Origin: JBCCTX01 sp964652565
Lineage (GTDB): Bacteria; Bacteroidota; Bacteroidia; J057
Direction: 5' to 3'
Length of the DNA: 64,000 bases
Assembly: GCA_964652565.1 (NCBI GenBank)
Contig: CAZZEC010000005.1
Location: 1-64,000 of the forward strand
The notes under the pieces are model-generated. The model was not told where the DNA came from. It saw only the letters and a program-made list of their open reading frames with translations, and did no database searches. Positions 1-8,507 of this stretch are shown here, piece by piece; position 1 is the stretch's first letter, and each line of letters opens with the position of its first letter. Both the position numbers and the translations under genes were made by a program.

Positions 1-150
1 AGGGAGGAAATTAAGTTATGTATATCTAAATATGTTCTACTATTTATTATTAAAAAAAACCAATATTCAGTAGTAGTAATGTTCTGTGGTCCGTGGTCTT
101 TTCTGATTAAGCCTGATATAGGTTGACAAGTGGGAGTAGACATCTCCGGG

Positions 151-1017
151 TTAAGAAAGAGGTTTAATATACATGATTTTTCTTTTTTTTTCGGGCATTT
201 TCAGGGCAATTTCTTCAAAAGCTGCAGGGGTTAATCCGTCTAAACTTCCATGGGGTCGATGAAAATTATAGAGGTGGATAAACCGTTTTAGCGCCCCATC
301 GAGTTGACGTTCGGAGTCCACACCCCAAGGGATCAAGTATTGATTTTTGAGGATATCGTGAAACTTCTCGATGAAAGGATTTTCATAACAAGACCTGGCC
401 ATAGAGAGTCGAATCTGTTGCTGTTGGATCAGTTGAAGAAAATGGGCATCGACATACTGTCCTCCTGCATCGGAATGGAAGATACACTGGGAAAGGGTAT
501 GCCCTTTTCTGCTGTTGAAAGCCATTTGAATGGCGGGAATGACCGTGGATTCGGCCTCGAGGGTTTTTCCCCAGACGACCCCCAAACATCTGCGGCTGTA
601 GAGATCAATAATATTGGTGAGATAGACAAAGCGATCCCAGATTCTGAAATAGGTAATATCACTCATCCAGATAAGATTGATCTGCTGGACTTCCCTTCCC
701 GCGATTAAGTTGGGATATCTCGCTCGGACACTATAAGTGGTACGGTGTTTGGCCTGGGATTTTCGCAATTTAAAGCCTCCCTCAAAGAGGAGTTGTTCAA
801 ATTTATCCCTGCCGATTCCTTCGAGCAGTTCTTGCTTATCAGGAGCTTGACGAAGCTGCTGGTAGAGTAGGCGAGCTCCCATCCGAGGGTGATCTTTCCG
901 CCATGCCTGCACTTCTTGGTAGATCTCTTCGGCCTGATGGGTAACTTCTTGGGCCCGCTGAAGCCCCTGATGATAGGCTTGGCGACTCATTCCCACGATT
1001 GCATATAGGGATTCCAT
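151..1017 (-). CDS. IS3-family transposase OrfB (DDE integrase domain)
   Basis: This 288-residue protein is the catalytic half of an IS3-type transposase. An N-terminal HTH_21-like stretch (around 15-90, with HPRMGARLLYQQL) is followed by an rve integrase core: WMSDITYF supplies the first Asp (near 118), FHSDAGGQYV the second (near 181), and the Glu lies in SCYENPFIEKFHDILKN (near 215). The C-terminus HRPHGSLDGLTPAAFE is the usual IS3 tail. The ATG lies two bases after the OrfA stop, in the -1 frame, so the active transposase is probably an OrfAB fusion made by frameshifting; OrfB alone may also be initiated. Length and motifs are those of a complete gene. Confidence 0.93.
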   Translation of the reverse strand: MESLYAIVGMSRQAYHQGLQRAQEVTHQAEEIYQEVQAWRKDHPRMGARLLYQQLRQAPDKQELLEGIGRDKFEQLLFEGGFKLRKSQAKHRTTYSVRARYPNLIAGREVQQINLIWMSDITYFRIWDRFVYLTNIIDLYSRRCLGVVWGKTLEAESTVIPAIQMAFNSRKGHTLSQCIFHSDAGGQYVDAHFLQLIQQQQIRLSMARSCYENPFIEKFHDILKNQYLIPWGVDSERQLDGALKRFIHLYNFHRPHGSLDGLTPAAFEEIALKMPEKKRKIMYIKPLS

Positions 1018-1019
1018 AC

Positions 1020-1436
1020 TTATCGACCTTTGGGGGTTTTGATGGAAGAATTCGAGGGTGGCGCCACGAAGTTTTTTTCAAAATCCACCCCATAGTGAGC
1101 CTGGGCTAGCTCCAGGATCTTGCGAAGGTAGATCAGTTCTACTTCTTTCTGTCCGATCATCTGCTCGAGTTCTTCCACCTTCTGCTCCAAGGCCTGACGA
1201 CGTTTGGTCTCACTTTTTGGCTCCACGACTTTGACGATCTGTTTTTGATCGTGGAGCGAGTATTTCTTGATCCACTTATATACTGTAGAGCGATTCACCT
1301 GGTAGGTTCGACTGATATCAGTAACGCTTACTTCCCCCGATTCATATTCTGATACACGGGCTTTGCGAAACGATTCGCTAAAGTACCTCCGCTCACGGGG
1401 GGTATCTGCTTGGGGCTTGGATGATTTTTTGCTCAT
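1020..1436 (-). CDS. IS3-family transposase OrfA (helix-turn-helix, leucine zipper)
   Basis: The 138-residue protein has a helix-turn-helix of the HTH_Tnp_1 type at about residues 16-60 (RRYFSESFRKARVSEYESG then VTDISRTYQVNRSTVYKWIKKY), which would bind the terminal repeats. It is followed by a heptad-rich coiled coil at about 75-110 (RRQALEQKVEELEQMIGQ) for multimerisation. Near the 3' end, codons GAA AAA AAC contain the heptamer A_AAA_AAC at 1077-1071, a classic -1 slippery site. Slippage there leads straight into the OrfB frame, which stays open to the OrfB start. The perfect 10-bp palindrome GTGGCGCCAC lies just downstream. Confidence 0.92.
   Translation of the reverse strand: MSKKSSKPQADTPRERRYFSESFRKARVSEYESGEVSVTDISRTYQVNRSTVYKWIKKYSLHDQKQIVKVVEPKSETKRRQALEQKVEELEQMIGQKEVELIYLRKILELAQAHYGVDFEKNFVAPPSNSSIKTPKGR
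1071..1077 (-). promoter_or_regulatory. Predicted -1 programmed frameshift site in IS3 orfA
   Basis: The heptamer AAAAAAC is in phase as A AAA AAC with the OrfA frame. After a -1 slip the next codons (CTT CGT GGC GCC ACC) remain open through to the OrfB ATG, and the closest upstream stop in that frame (TGA at 1080-1078) is just before the site, so only slippage here can produce the fusion. The palindrome GTGGCGCCAC three bases downstream could act as a stimulatory structure. IS3-family elements are known to make OrfAB this way; use of this particular site is inferred. Confidence 0.75.
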
Positions 1437-1497
1437 TTTTTACTAGGTTGAGGCGACAAATCTACTCGATTGTTGTCAACCTATTTTAGGCGCGATT

Positions 1498-1549
1498 AGT
1501 CCGTCGTCTGTCGTCCTTTTCATCGTCTGTCGTCCGTCGTCTAAAATCC
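1498..1549. repeat. Degenerate GTCCGTCGTCTGTCGTC repeat, interrupted by the IS element
   Basis: The tract is built from variants of GTCGTC and TCCGTCGTCT; the decamer TCCGTCGTCT occurs twice here. Its other half, CTGTGGTCCGTGGTC, lies at 84-98 on the far side of the IS3 element. A relative is found in inverted orientation at about 36575-36600, which includes the same 11-mer CTGTGGTCCGT. This suggests a dispersed intergenic repeat family, not coding sequence. Confidence 0.6.
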
Positions 1550-1560
1550 TCCTCTCACCC

Positions 1561-2226
1561 CTACTTCGCGACAATCTTTGACAGAAACTCCTTATCAATT
1601 CGATGTGTGATCACTTGAAAGTCTTCATCTGAAACCAGATAATCGAGGTCGTCCACCTCGATGATCATCAACTCCCCCATATCATAAGTATTGATCCATG
1701 CTTCGTAATTCCGATTGAGGTTTTCGAGATACTTGATACTAATGGCGCTTTCGTAGGGTCTTCCTCGCTTCTGAATTTGTGATACGAGCTTGGGAATATT
1801 TGCTCTTAGATATATCAGAAGATCTGGCGCCTGAACCAGTCTACACATGGAATGAAACAAACTCAGATAGTTTTGATAATCCCGCTCACTCAGATAGAAT
1901 GATTCGCGAAGATTTTTGGCGAAAATATACGGATCTTCATAAATACTTCTATCCTGTATGACGGTTCTCTGCCCCTGACGGATATCGGCAATTTGGTTAA
2001 AACGACTATGGAGAAAGTAGATCTGAAGTGGAAAGGCCCATTTCTTCATATCGTAGTAAAAGTCTTCCAGATAGGGATTATTCTCTACACTTTCTAATTG
2101 CGTCTCCCAACCATAATATTGAGCAAGTTTAATAGACAAGGTAGTCTTTCCTGCACCAATATTACCCGCAAGTGCAATGTGCTGGGGGATGGTAGTATCT
2201 ATTGTAAGTGAATTTTCAGTCGACAT
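1561..2226 (-). CDS. Deoxynucleoside kinase (dNK / dGK family)
   Basis: This 221-residue cytosolic kinase would phosphorylate deoxynucleosides (purine or pyrimidine salvage) using ATP or another NTP. The P-loop GNIGAGKTT is at 21-29, QDRSIYEDPYIFA near 95 gives the Asp-Arg pair typical of the family, and the LID-like Arg segment is QKRGRPYE (near 153). The length fits the bacterial deoxyadenosine/deoxyguanosine kinase group, commonly single or paired in Bacteroidota; substrate preference cannot be read from the sequence. It is divergent from pyrC, with about 120 bp between the starts. Confidence 0.9.
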   Translation of the reverse strand: MSTENSLTIDTTIPQHIALAGNIGAGKTTLSIKLAQYYGWETQLESVENNPYLEDFYYDMKKWAFPLQIYFLHSRFNQIADIRQGQRTVIQDRSIYEDPYIFAKNLRESFYLSERDYQNYLSLFHSMCRLVQAPDLLIYLRANIPKLVSQIQKRGRPYESAISIKYLENLNRNYEAWINTYDMGELMIIEVDDLDYLVSDEDFQVITHRIDKEFLSKIVAK

Positions 2227-2299
2227 TCTAATGAGCTAGTTCAACATTTAATCTATTAATCTAAATAATATATTACAAAAAGCTGGTATAGAAGAATGG

Positions 2300-2307
2300 T
2301 ACTTTTG
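2300..2307 (+). promoter_or_regulatory. Candidate Bacteroidota -7 box upstream of dihydroorotase
   Basis: TACTTTTG matches the TAnnTTTG consensus of the primary sigma factor of Bacteroidota and lies 43 bp ahead of the pyrC start. A clear TTTG at the -33 position was not seen, so the call rests on the -7 box and position only. Confidence 0.4.
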
Positions 2308-2350
2308 TATATTCATATTTTCAACTCCAATCAATTCTCCTTCTTGCATT

Positions 2351-3688
2351 ATGAGTACACTTCTGATTAAACATGCTACGATTGTCAATGAAGGCATGCA
2401 AAGCCATCAGGATATTTGGATAAAAAATGGAATAATTCATACCATTGAATCAAATATAAGACAAATTGCTGATCATACGATAGATGCAACTGGACTATAT
2501 CTTTTGCCAGGAGTCATTGATGATCAAGTTCATTTTCGCGAGCCTGGCCTTACACACAAGGCAGACTTACACAGTGAATCTAGAGCTGCCGTAGCTGGAG
2601 GGGTAACTACCTACATGGAAATGCCCAATACAAAACCCCCTACCCTCACGCAAGAATTACTGGAAGCTAAATATCGTAGAGCGGCAGAGGTATCTCCAGC
2701 CAACTATTCCTTCTTTATGGGTGCTTCCAACGACAACCTCGATGAAGTCCTCAAAACTGATCCTACCCAAGTCTGTGGTGTCAAAGTATTTATGGGATCC
2801 TCAACAGGCAATATGCTGGTAGATGATCCTGTAACACTGGAAAAACTCTTCCAGAATGTACCTATGTTAATAGCAACGCATTGTGAAAAAGAGGAAATAA
2901 TCCGAGAAAATCTCAGTATCTATACTTCTAAGTTTGGGGAAGATATACCCGTATATCTACATCCTCAAATTAGAAGCGAAGAAGCATGTTATGCCTCTTC
3001 CTCTCAAGCTGTCGCATTGGCAAAGACTTATAATACCAGATTGCATATCCTGCATATTTCAACGGAAAAAGAATTATCCCTTTTTAGAAATGATATCCCA
3101 CTAGCTCAAAAAAGAATTACTGCAGAAGTCTGTATTCACCATCTTTGGTTCAGTGAAGATGACTATACAGAAAAAGGTAACTTTATCAAATGGAACCCTG
3201 CTGTAAAAAAAGTCACAGATAGACAGGCATTAAGACAAGCACTAAAGGATGATCTGTTAGACATTATAGCAACTGATCACGCCCCACATACTAAAGAAGA
3301 AAAAAGTCGATCTTACCTCCATGCCCCATCCGGTGGTCCACTTATACAACATCCCCTGGTAGCTATGCTGGAACTATATCACCAGGGACATTTTACCCTG
3401 GAATTGATCGTACATAAAATGTGCCATGCTCCTGCTATATGCTTTCAAATCGATAAACGAGGGTATATTAAGGAAGGATATCATGCAGACCTTGTGTTGG
3501 TAAATCTCAATGATCCCTGGACTGTCTCAGCTTCAAATTTGCACTATAAATGTGAGTGGTCTCCATTTGAGGGGGTACGATTTCAATCAAACATTCACAC
3601 GACGATTGTCAACGGACAGATTGCCTACAAAGATGGGGAATTTGATGAACATGTAAGAGGTCAAAGAGTACAGTTCAACAGAGCCTAA
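2351..3688 (+). CDS. pyrC: Dihydroorotase
   Basis: The 445-residue amidohydrolase converts carbamoyl-aspartate to dihydroorotate in de novo pyrimidine synthesis. The metal-site segment reads DDQVHFREPG (57-66): the usual HxH has Gln59 in place of the first His, a variant I know from other Bacteroidota dihydroorotases. The other landmarks are present: MPNTKPP, CGVKVFMGSS with the Lys that is usually carboxylated, IATHCEKE, LHILHIST and the catalytic ATDHAPH. The length fits the type I enzymes. It stands alone on this strand with its own promoter-like box; other pyrimidine genes are not adjacent, although cmk is about 9 kb away. Confidence 0.93.
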   Translation: MSTLLIKHATIVNEGMQSHQDIWIKNGIIHTIESNIRQIADHTIDATGLYLLPGVIDDQVHFREPGLTHKADLHSESRAAVAGGVTTYMEMPNTKPPTLTQELLEAKYRRAAEVSPANYSFFMGASNDNLDEVLKTDPTQVCGVKVFMGSSTGNMLVDDPVTLEKLFQNVPMLIATHCEKEEIIRENLSIYTSKFGEDIPVYLHPQIRSEEACYASSSQAVALAKTYNTRLHILHISTEKELSLFRNDIPLAQKRITAEVCIHHLWFSEDDYTEKGNFIKWNPAVKKVTDRQALRQALKDDLLDIIATDHAPHTKEEKSRSYLHAPSGGPLIQHPLVAMLELYHQGHFTLELIVHKMCHAPAICFQIDKRGYIKEGYHADLVLVNLNDPWTVSASNLHYKCEWSPFEGVRFQSNIHTTIVNGQIAYKDGEFDEHVRGQRVQFNRA

Positions 3689-3742
3689 TTTTTATCTACC
3701 ATACTATTACTTGGACTTGTTTAAATATTAAATCTTGTATTC

Positions 3743-5689
3743 ATGAAAAAACTATTACTCTTCTCTCTAAGTTTGTGGGGTATCATCACGTTACAGGCAG
3801 AAGTAACACTGCCCCAACTTTTCCAGGATCATATGGTCATTCAACACCATACCAACGTTCCCGTTTGGGGATGGGCTGATCCAAATGAATCCATTACTGT
3901 TGTGATAGAAACCCAAGAACATCAGACAACCGCGAATCAAGATGGAAAATGGGAAATCCTCCTCGATCCTGTTGACACAGGAGGCCCCTATCAAATGACC
4001 ATAACTGGACAAAATACAATTAGCATCCGAGATATATATGCCGGAGAAGTTTGGATATGTTCAGGCCAATCAAATATGGAGTGGATTGTACGCAATTCCA
4101 ATAACGCAGATACCGAAATTACCCAGGCAGATTACCCTTTGATCAGACACTTTAAGGTCCCACATATCGTTGCGACATTACCCGCCGAAAAGATAACTGA
4201 AGAAACGGGTTGGGAGATATGTAATCCTGAAACAGTGGGAAATTTTACAGCTGTAGGTTACTTTTTTGCCAGAGATCTTCACGAGACACTGGACGTACCT
4301 ATCGGATTGATCAATACCTCATGGGGAGGTACTGAAGTAGAAACCTGGATCAGTGCTGACGCTATCTCTACAAAAACACCCTATTTTAGAGAAGAACTCG
4401 AAACCCTTAAAAAGATGAATCTCGATTCTTTTGAGGAAGAACAGATACGAAAACTGAAGGAATTAATGGGTGAAGAATTAACTGTTGAAGTACCCATGGA
4501 GAATGGTGTTCCGCTATGGGCTGGTCTTGATATTGACATATCATCCTGGAAGCGTATGGAAGACCTTCCTTCCTTATGGGAAGAGCGCGGACTTAACGGG
4601 GTAGATGGAGTGTTATGGTTTAGAAAGCATATTGAATTATCACAATCTCAAGCGGGCAAGCGTGCTACCTTGCATTTAGGTACTATAGACGATCAGGATA
4701 TTACATGGATAAATGGCGTAGAAGTAGGTGCTACTGACAGTTATAATGAACCCAGGACCTACGACCTTGACGAAGGTGTATTGCAGACAGGGAAAAATGC
4801 AATTACAATTAAAATAACAGATACTGGCGGAGGTGGGGGCCTTTATGGAAATTCAGAAAAACTATATGTAGATATTGGAGGTGAAAAAATTTCCTTAGCT
4901 GGAGCATGGATGTACAAGCATGAATCAGTTACTGTCAATAACACCATCAGCCCAAATCAATATGTTACCCTTCTCTATAATGCAATGGTGGCTCCATTGA
5001 TTCCCTACGCCTTCAATGGCGTGATATGGTATCAGGGAGAATCCAACGCCAGTAGAGCCCATCAATATCAGACCTTATTCCCTCTCATGATTGAAAACTG
5101 GAGAGATAAATGGGGAAGCGGAGACTTTCCATTTCTCTTTGTGCAATTAGCTAACTTTCGTCAACCTGTTGATACACCTGAAGGTAGCACCTGGGCAGAG
5201 TTGAGAGAAGCACAAACAATGGCATTAAACCTACCCAATACAGGTATGGCATCAACCATTGACATTGGGGAGGCTGACGACATCCATCCCAGAAATAAAC
5301 AAGATGTGGGGAAAAGACTCGCTCTACAGGCTTATCGCATTGCTTATGATAAGGACATATTATCTGACGGTCCTATGTATCAATCACATCGAATTGAAGA
5401 TGATAAGGTGATCATCACATTTATTCATACAGGGAAAGGACTCACGACACGTAATAAATATGGCTATGTACCAGGATTTACGGTAGCCGGAGAAGATCAA
5501 CAATTTCATTGGGCTAAAGCTGAAATTATCGGAGCTAATCAAATTGCGGTATATTCAGATCGAGTCGCAAAGCCTGTAGCTGTAAGATATGGCTGGGCTG
5601 ATAATCCAGATGACCTATCTTTGTATAATTCTGCAGATTTACCTATGAATCCATTCCGTACGGATGAATGGAAAGGAATTACGGAATAA
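3743..5689 (+). CDS. Sialate O-acetylesterase (SGNH/GDSL family), secreted
   Basis: The 648-residue protein begins with a signal peptide (MKKLLLFSLSLWGIITLQA). The SGNH esterase core is split in the manner of sialate O-acetylesterases: block I GEVWICSGQSNMEW carries the nucleophile Ser near 109, GVIWYQGESNA is the block III-like motif, and DIHPRNKQDVGKRLA supplies the catalytic Asp-x-x-His near 510. Between them is a galactose-binding-like jelly roll (about 285-375, WFRKHIELSQ to GKNAITIKI). It probably removes acetyl esters from sialic acid or other sugars in the periplasm. Sugar specificity is uncertain because the same fold acts on acetylated xylan. It ends in a strong hairpin shared with the convergent cytochrome gene. 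Confidence 0.88.
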   Translation: MKKLLLFSLSLWGIITLQAEVTLPQLFQDHMVIQHHTNVPVWGWADPNESITVVIETQEHQTTANQDGKWEILLDPVDTGGPYQMTITGQNTISIRDIYAGEVWICSGQSNMEWIVRNSNNADTEITQADYPLIRHFKVPHIVATLPAEKITEETGWEICNPETVGNFTAVGYFFARDLHETLDVPIGLINTSWGGTEVETWISADAISTKTPYFREELETLKKMNLDSFEEEQIRKLKELMGEELTVEVPMENGVPLWAGLDIDISSWKRMEDLPSLWEERGLNGVDGVLWFRKHIELSQSQAGKRATLHLGTIDDQDITWINGVEVGATDSYNEPRTYDLDEGVLQTGKNAITIKITDTGGGGGLYGNSEKLYVDIGGEKISLAGAWMYKHESVTVNNTISPNQYVTLLYNAMVAPLIPYAFNGVIWYQGESNASRAHQYQTLFPLMIENWRDKWGSGDFPFLFVQLANFRQPVDTPEGSTWAELREAQTMALNLPNTGMASTIDIGEADDIHPRNKQDVGKRLALQAYRIAYDKDILSDGPMYQSHRIEDDKVIITFIHTGKGLTTRNKYGYVPGFTVAGEDQQFHWAKAEIIGANQIAVYSDRVAKPVAVRYGWADNPDDLSLYNSADLPMNPFRTDEWKGITE

Positions 5690-5690
5690 A

Positions 5691-5736
5691 TTTATATGAA
5701 TAAGTGCAGATATGAATCTGCACTTATTCATATAAA
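5691..5736. terminator. Bidirectional terminator hairpin, 21-bp perfect stem
   Basis: The arms 5691-5711 and 5716-5736 are perfectly complementary around a four-base loop (ATGA). The hairpin lies between two convergent genes and includes the last codons of the cytochrome c gene. The run of A/T at both edges can serve either strand. Its core AATAAGTGC...GCACTTATT recurs at 19904-19933. Confidence 0.85.
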
Positions 5737-6155
5737 AGTTTCGGGTCAACACACTTTTTTAAATAATCGTCAATTGAATCTCCAGGGATTTCCTCGATAT
5801 CATTTTCCCATGAATGATTGATGTAGTCTATGATGTGGTATATCTCTGTTTCTGTGAGAATATCATTCCCAGGCATAGGATGATTGTAGGTAGTACCATT
5901 TACAACTATTTCCCCCTGCATTCCATTTCTAATGATACAAGGTATTTGTTCTCGATATGTGATCAAATAGTCTGCATTTGCCAACGGTGGTATTAGTTTT
6001 GCGAGCCCCTGTCCTTGCTCCATATGACAGTTTGCACAGTGGAGTGTATACAGCCTCTCTCCAATTGGATTTGTTTGCTGTTGATACCAAAATCTAAATG
6101 CAATTAGTAATAGTAAAATTAATACTGGCCATACAAATCCCAATACCCCCTTCAT
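5724..6155 (-). CDS. Membrane-anchored monohaem c-type cytochrome
   Basis: The 143-residue protein has an uncleaved-looking N-terminal membrane segment (about 3-22, VLGFVWPVLILLLLIAF) and a single haem site CANCH at 40-44. MPGND (Met94) is the likely distal ligand, so the haem domain would sit in the periplasm. It is the last gene of a minus-strand run: a coiled-coil lipoprotein, the SCO1-like copper protein (13 bp upstream) and this cytochrome. That context suggests a role in respiratory electron transfer or cytochrome oxidase supply and maturation, but the exact redox partner is not visible. Confidence 0.88.
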   Translation of the reverse strand: MKGVLGFVWPVLILLLLIAFRFWYQQQTNPIGERLYTLHCANCHMEQGQGLAKLIPPLANADYLITYREQIPCIIRNGMQGEIVVNGTTYNHPMPGNDILTETEIYHIIDYINHSWENDIEEIPGDSIDDYLKKCVDPKLLYE

Positions 6156-6168
6156 GAACGCAACATTT

Positions 6169-6807
6169 TTAGCCTGAAACTTCTAGCAACAATTGGATAT
6201 CTTTCATAAGCTGATCTACTTCCTCTTTTTTAGTACCATCATAGTATCCTCTGATTCTACGATTTTTATCTATAAGAATAAAGTGACCTCCATGTATATA
6301 GCCACCTGGAACAGATGAATCCTCAGCTACACTGACCAGATATTCATCAGCCATATCATATATTGCCTGTTGATCACCCGTAACCAGATGCCATTTATCA
6401 GAAGAAATCCCCAGGCTTTCTGCATACTTTTGTAGTACTGAAGGAGTATCATAAGTCGGATCGATGGAATGAGACAACAATAATACTTCTGGTTGATCCT
6501 TATAAGCATCGTGAATTCGCAACATTTGTTGCTTCATTTTAGGACAAATGGTAGGACAGGAAGTAAAGAAAAAGTCTGTAACGTATATTTTATTTTCAAA
6601 TAACTCCTGTGAAATAGAAATACTATCTTGGTTTATAAATTCAAAATCAGGTATTGTATGGTAAATGGTATCGCCATTGACAAGCTGTTTTACTCCCAGG
6701 ATTGGTAACTGAGTAGATGATTCACAACTTGCCATCAAGCATACTACTCCCACTATTGTCCCAATTAACAAATGCTTAGTAGCGTGAAAATACATGTATC
6801 TATTCAT
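6169..6807 (-). CDS. SCO1/SenC/PrrC family copper chaperone, lipoprotein
   Basis: The thioredoxin-fold protein carries the SCO copper site: Cys-x3-Cys in FTSCPTICPKM (about 84 and 88 from the chosen start) and the distal His in YIHGGHFILID. It probably delivers copper to the CuA site of cytochrome c oxidase or maintains its thiols. The chosen ATG at 6807 gives a lipobox LMASC (Cys28); an upstream ATG at 6837 adds ten residues that do not look like a signal sequence. The gene overlaps the preceding lipoprotein gene by 8 bp, implying translational coupling, and is followed after 13 bp by a cytochrome c gene. Confidence 0.9.
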   Translation of the reverse strand: MNRYMYFHATKHLLIGTIVGVVCLMASCESSTQLPILGVKQLVNGDTIYHTIPDFEFINQDSISISQELFENKIYVTDFFFTSCPTICPKMKQQMLRIHDAYKDQPEVLLLSHSIDPTYDTPSVLQKYAESLGISSDKWHLVTGDQQAIYDMADEYLVSVAEDSSVPGGYIHGGHFILIDKNRRIRGYYDGTKKEEVDQLMKDIQLLLEVSG

Positions 6808-7273
6808 TATTGTCAGACAAGAACGTCTTGGCAGCATCTATACCCGCAAGCATACGGGCTCTTACAGCTGATATCTCTTCTTTTTCAGTTTGGTAGTATT
6901 CAACGATTTCTTCATGCGGAGTCTCTTCAGGCAGCTCAATTTTGAATTCTTGCATCCATGTTCGCATTGCGCTCTCTGATTCATTGAGATCTGTCTGCAA
7001 TTGCCTCAATTTGGTAACCTTTTCCATACTTTCTGAATTGCCACTTTGATCTGCAAAATCATTTTGTATTTGCTTCAACTGCTCCTTCAACTCAACTATT
7101 TCTCTCATTTTTGGCATTATCTCATCGTGAATACCAATAACCTCTTTCTTTATGGCTTGCTGTATTTCTTTATTTCCATTATCACAGGAACCCAATACAA
7201 GCCCCAAAAGTAACACAACCGATAAAAAGCCAATAAAAGATTTCAGATAAATACCTATTACTTGCATATTCAT
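6800..7273 (-). CDS. Coiled-coil lipoprotein of unknown function
   Basis: The 157-residue protein has an N-terminal hydrophobic segment ending in the lipobox LVLGSC (Cys30), followed by charged, heptad-like helices (about 38-100 rich in E, K, Q and L, then 115-150). No enzymatic motif is recognisable. An AAAGGAT element seven bases before the ATG is an unusually clear ribosome binding site for this window. It is first in a tight operon with the SCO1-like protein and cytochrome c, so a role at the cell envelope tied to respiration or copper handling is plausible but is inference from context. A start two codons later is also possible. Confidence 0.75.
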   Translation of the reverse strand: MNMQVIGIYLKSFIGFLSVVLLLGLVLGSCDNGNKEIQQAIKKEVIGIHDEIMPKMREIVELKEQLKQIQNDFADQSGNSESMEKVTKLRQLQTDLNESESAMRTWMQEFKIELPEETPHEEIVEYYQTEKEEISAVRARMLAGIDAAKTFLSDNNE

Positions 7274-7326
7274 TATTATCCTTTTAGAGGACCAATGTAT
7301 GAATTTTATTCTTATATAATCAACAA

Positions 7327-8478
7327 TTATATACGCGAGTTGTTAATCTTAATTTGAAGAATTTTCCCTAGATTAAATGATGCGTATTCCAATAATGAAT
7401 ATGCATCGTTAACTGCTTGTTCCAAAGTCATAGGCCTATTTACAATAGATCTTACATAATCTATTCCCATCATCTTTTGCATATCTATATCCAGCTCAGA
7501 GGTACCACATAAAGCTGCTACAGGAATTTGGTATTTTCTGGCTATATCACATACATATTTCACTACTTTTCCCTGCGAAGTTTGTTGATCAATTTTTCCT
7601 TCACCAGTAATCACCCAATCACAAGTTGACATGATCTCTTCTAAATCGATGGTGTCCGCAATCCAGGAAGCCCCTCTTTCCATTTTCCCATTTAAAAACC
7701 CAAACAATCCAGCGCCTAGTCCTCCAGCAGCTCCCCCACCTTCTAATTGATGTACATCCACCCCCAAATGGGCTTCCATCTGTACTGCTAAGTGTCTGAG
7801 CCCCACATCAAGAGATTCTATTTCCGATTCATTAGCTCCCTTCTGAGGTCCGTATACATATGCTGCCCCGTCAGTACCATATAAATAATTACTCACATCA
7901 GAAAGAATTACTATTTGCAGCGACTCCTTCAGCGCCCTGAGGTTCGGAGGTGTCTTAATCTGATCAATAAGCGCTAAATTTCTACCGATTGGGAATATTT
8001 CCTCCTCCCGATTATCTAAAAATGTATACCCTAAGGCTTGCGCCATCCCTATGCCGCCATCACAGGTAGCACTTCCTCCTATACCTATGACGATCTTCTT
8101 TGCCCCTCGTTGATATGCGTCAAATATCATTTGGCCAGTACCGTAGGTACTAGTGTAATAACAATTTCTCTCTTCTCGCGACAATATTTCGACCCCCGAT
8201 GCCTGGGACATTTCCATAAAAGCAGTCTGCGTACGATCATCCCACCCATACCCTGCCTTGATCCATCTAAAAAGAGGATCATATACCCAGACATAAATGA
8301 ATTCTCCTTGAAAATGACGAGTTAGTACTTCAAATGATCCTTCTCCTCCATCTGCCAGTGGAAAGGAGTGGCATATAAATGTATTATCAGCCAGCGCTAA
8401 TCCCTTGATAATCGCCTGGCTCACTTCCCAGGCTGTAAGTGATCCTTTAAATTTATCCGGAGATACAAGAATTTTCAT
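7327..8478 (-). CDS. Glycerate kinase
   Basis: The 383-residue protein belongs to the GarK/GlxK glycerate kinase family, which phosphorylates D-glycerate (2-phosphoglycerate is the usual product of this class). The N-terminus KILVSPDKFKGSLTA, the glycine-rich GIGGSATCDGGIGMAQALGY (about 132-151), GGGAAGGLGAGL and the C-terminal VITGEGKIDQQTSQGK are signatures of the family, and the length is normal. It sits upstream of the lipoprotein/SCO/cytochrome operon with about 50 bp between, so co-transcription is possible. The start is the ATG at 8478, with no better alternative. Confidence 0.93.
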   Translation of the reverse strand: MKILVSPDKFKGSLTAWEVSQAIIKGLALADNTFICHSFPLADGGEGSFEVLTRHFQGEFIYVWVYDPLFRWIKAGYGWDDRTQTAFMEMSQASGVEILSREERNCYYTSTYGTGQMIFDAYQRGAKKIVIGIGGSATCDGGIGMAQALGYTFLDNREEEIFPIGRNLALIDQIKTPPNLRALKESLQIVILSDVSNYLYGTDGAAYVYGPQKGANESEIESLDVGLRHLAVQMEAHLGVDVHQLEGGGAAGGLGAGLFGFLNGKMERGASWIADTIDLEEIMSTCDWVITGEGKIDQQTSQGKVVKYVCDIARKYQIPVAALCGTSELDIDMQKMMGIDYVRSIVNRPMTLEQAVNDAYSLLEYASFNLGKILQIKINNSRI

Positions 8479-8507
8479 GTAATTTTATTTTTTCAACTTA
8501 GATTCAT

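Larger units (their letters stand above)
110..1493 (-). mobile_element. IS3-family insertion sequence (OrfA + OrfB)
   Basis: The element is about 1.38 kb and carries two overlapping-phase transposase genes transcribed on the minus strand. Imperfect terminal inverted repeats are visible: the left end near 112-140 contains ATAGGTTGACAA followed by GAGTAGA, and the right end near 1461-1490, read in reverse complement, contains the same ATAGGTTGACAA and GAGTAGA. The pentamer GATTA occurs directly outside both ends (105-109 and 1494-1498) and is the best candidate target duplication; exact ends remain uncertain by a few bases. Removing the element joins two halves of a GTCCGTCGTC-type repeat, which supports these boundaries. 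Both ORFs look intact, so the copy may be active. Confidence 0.85.

Noticed and set aside
304..708. A 134-residue plus-strand frame inside the IS element
   Set aside because: It is antisense to the transposase OrfB with no independent motif or start signal; OrfB explains the region.
839..1093. An 84-residue frame spanning the orfA/orfB junction as a third IS gene
   Set aside because: It lies in the +1 frame, not that of OrfA or OrfB, has low complexity and no motif.
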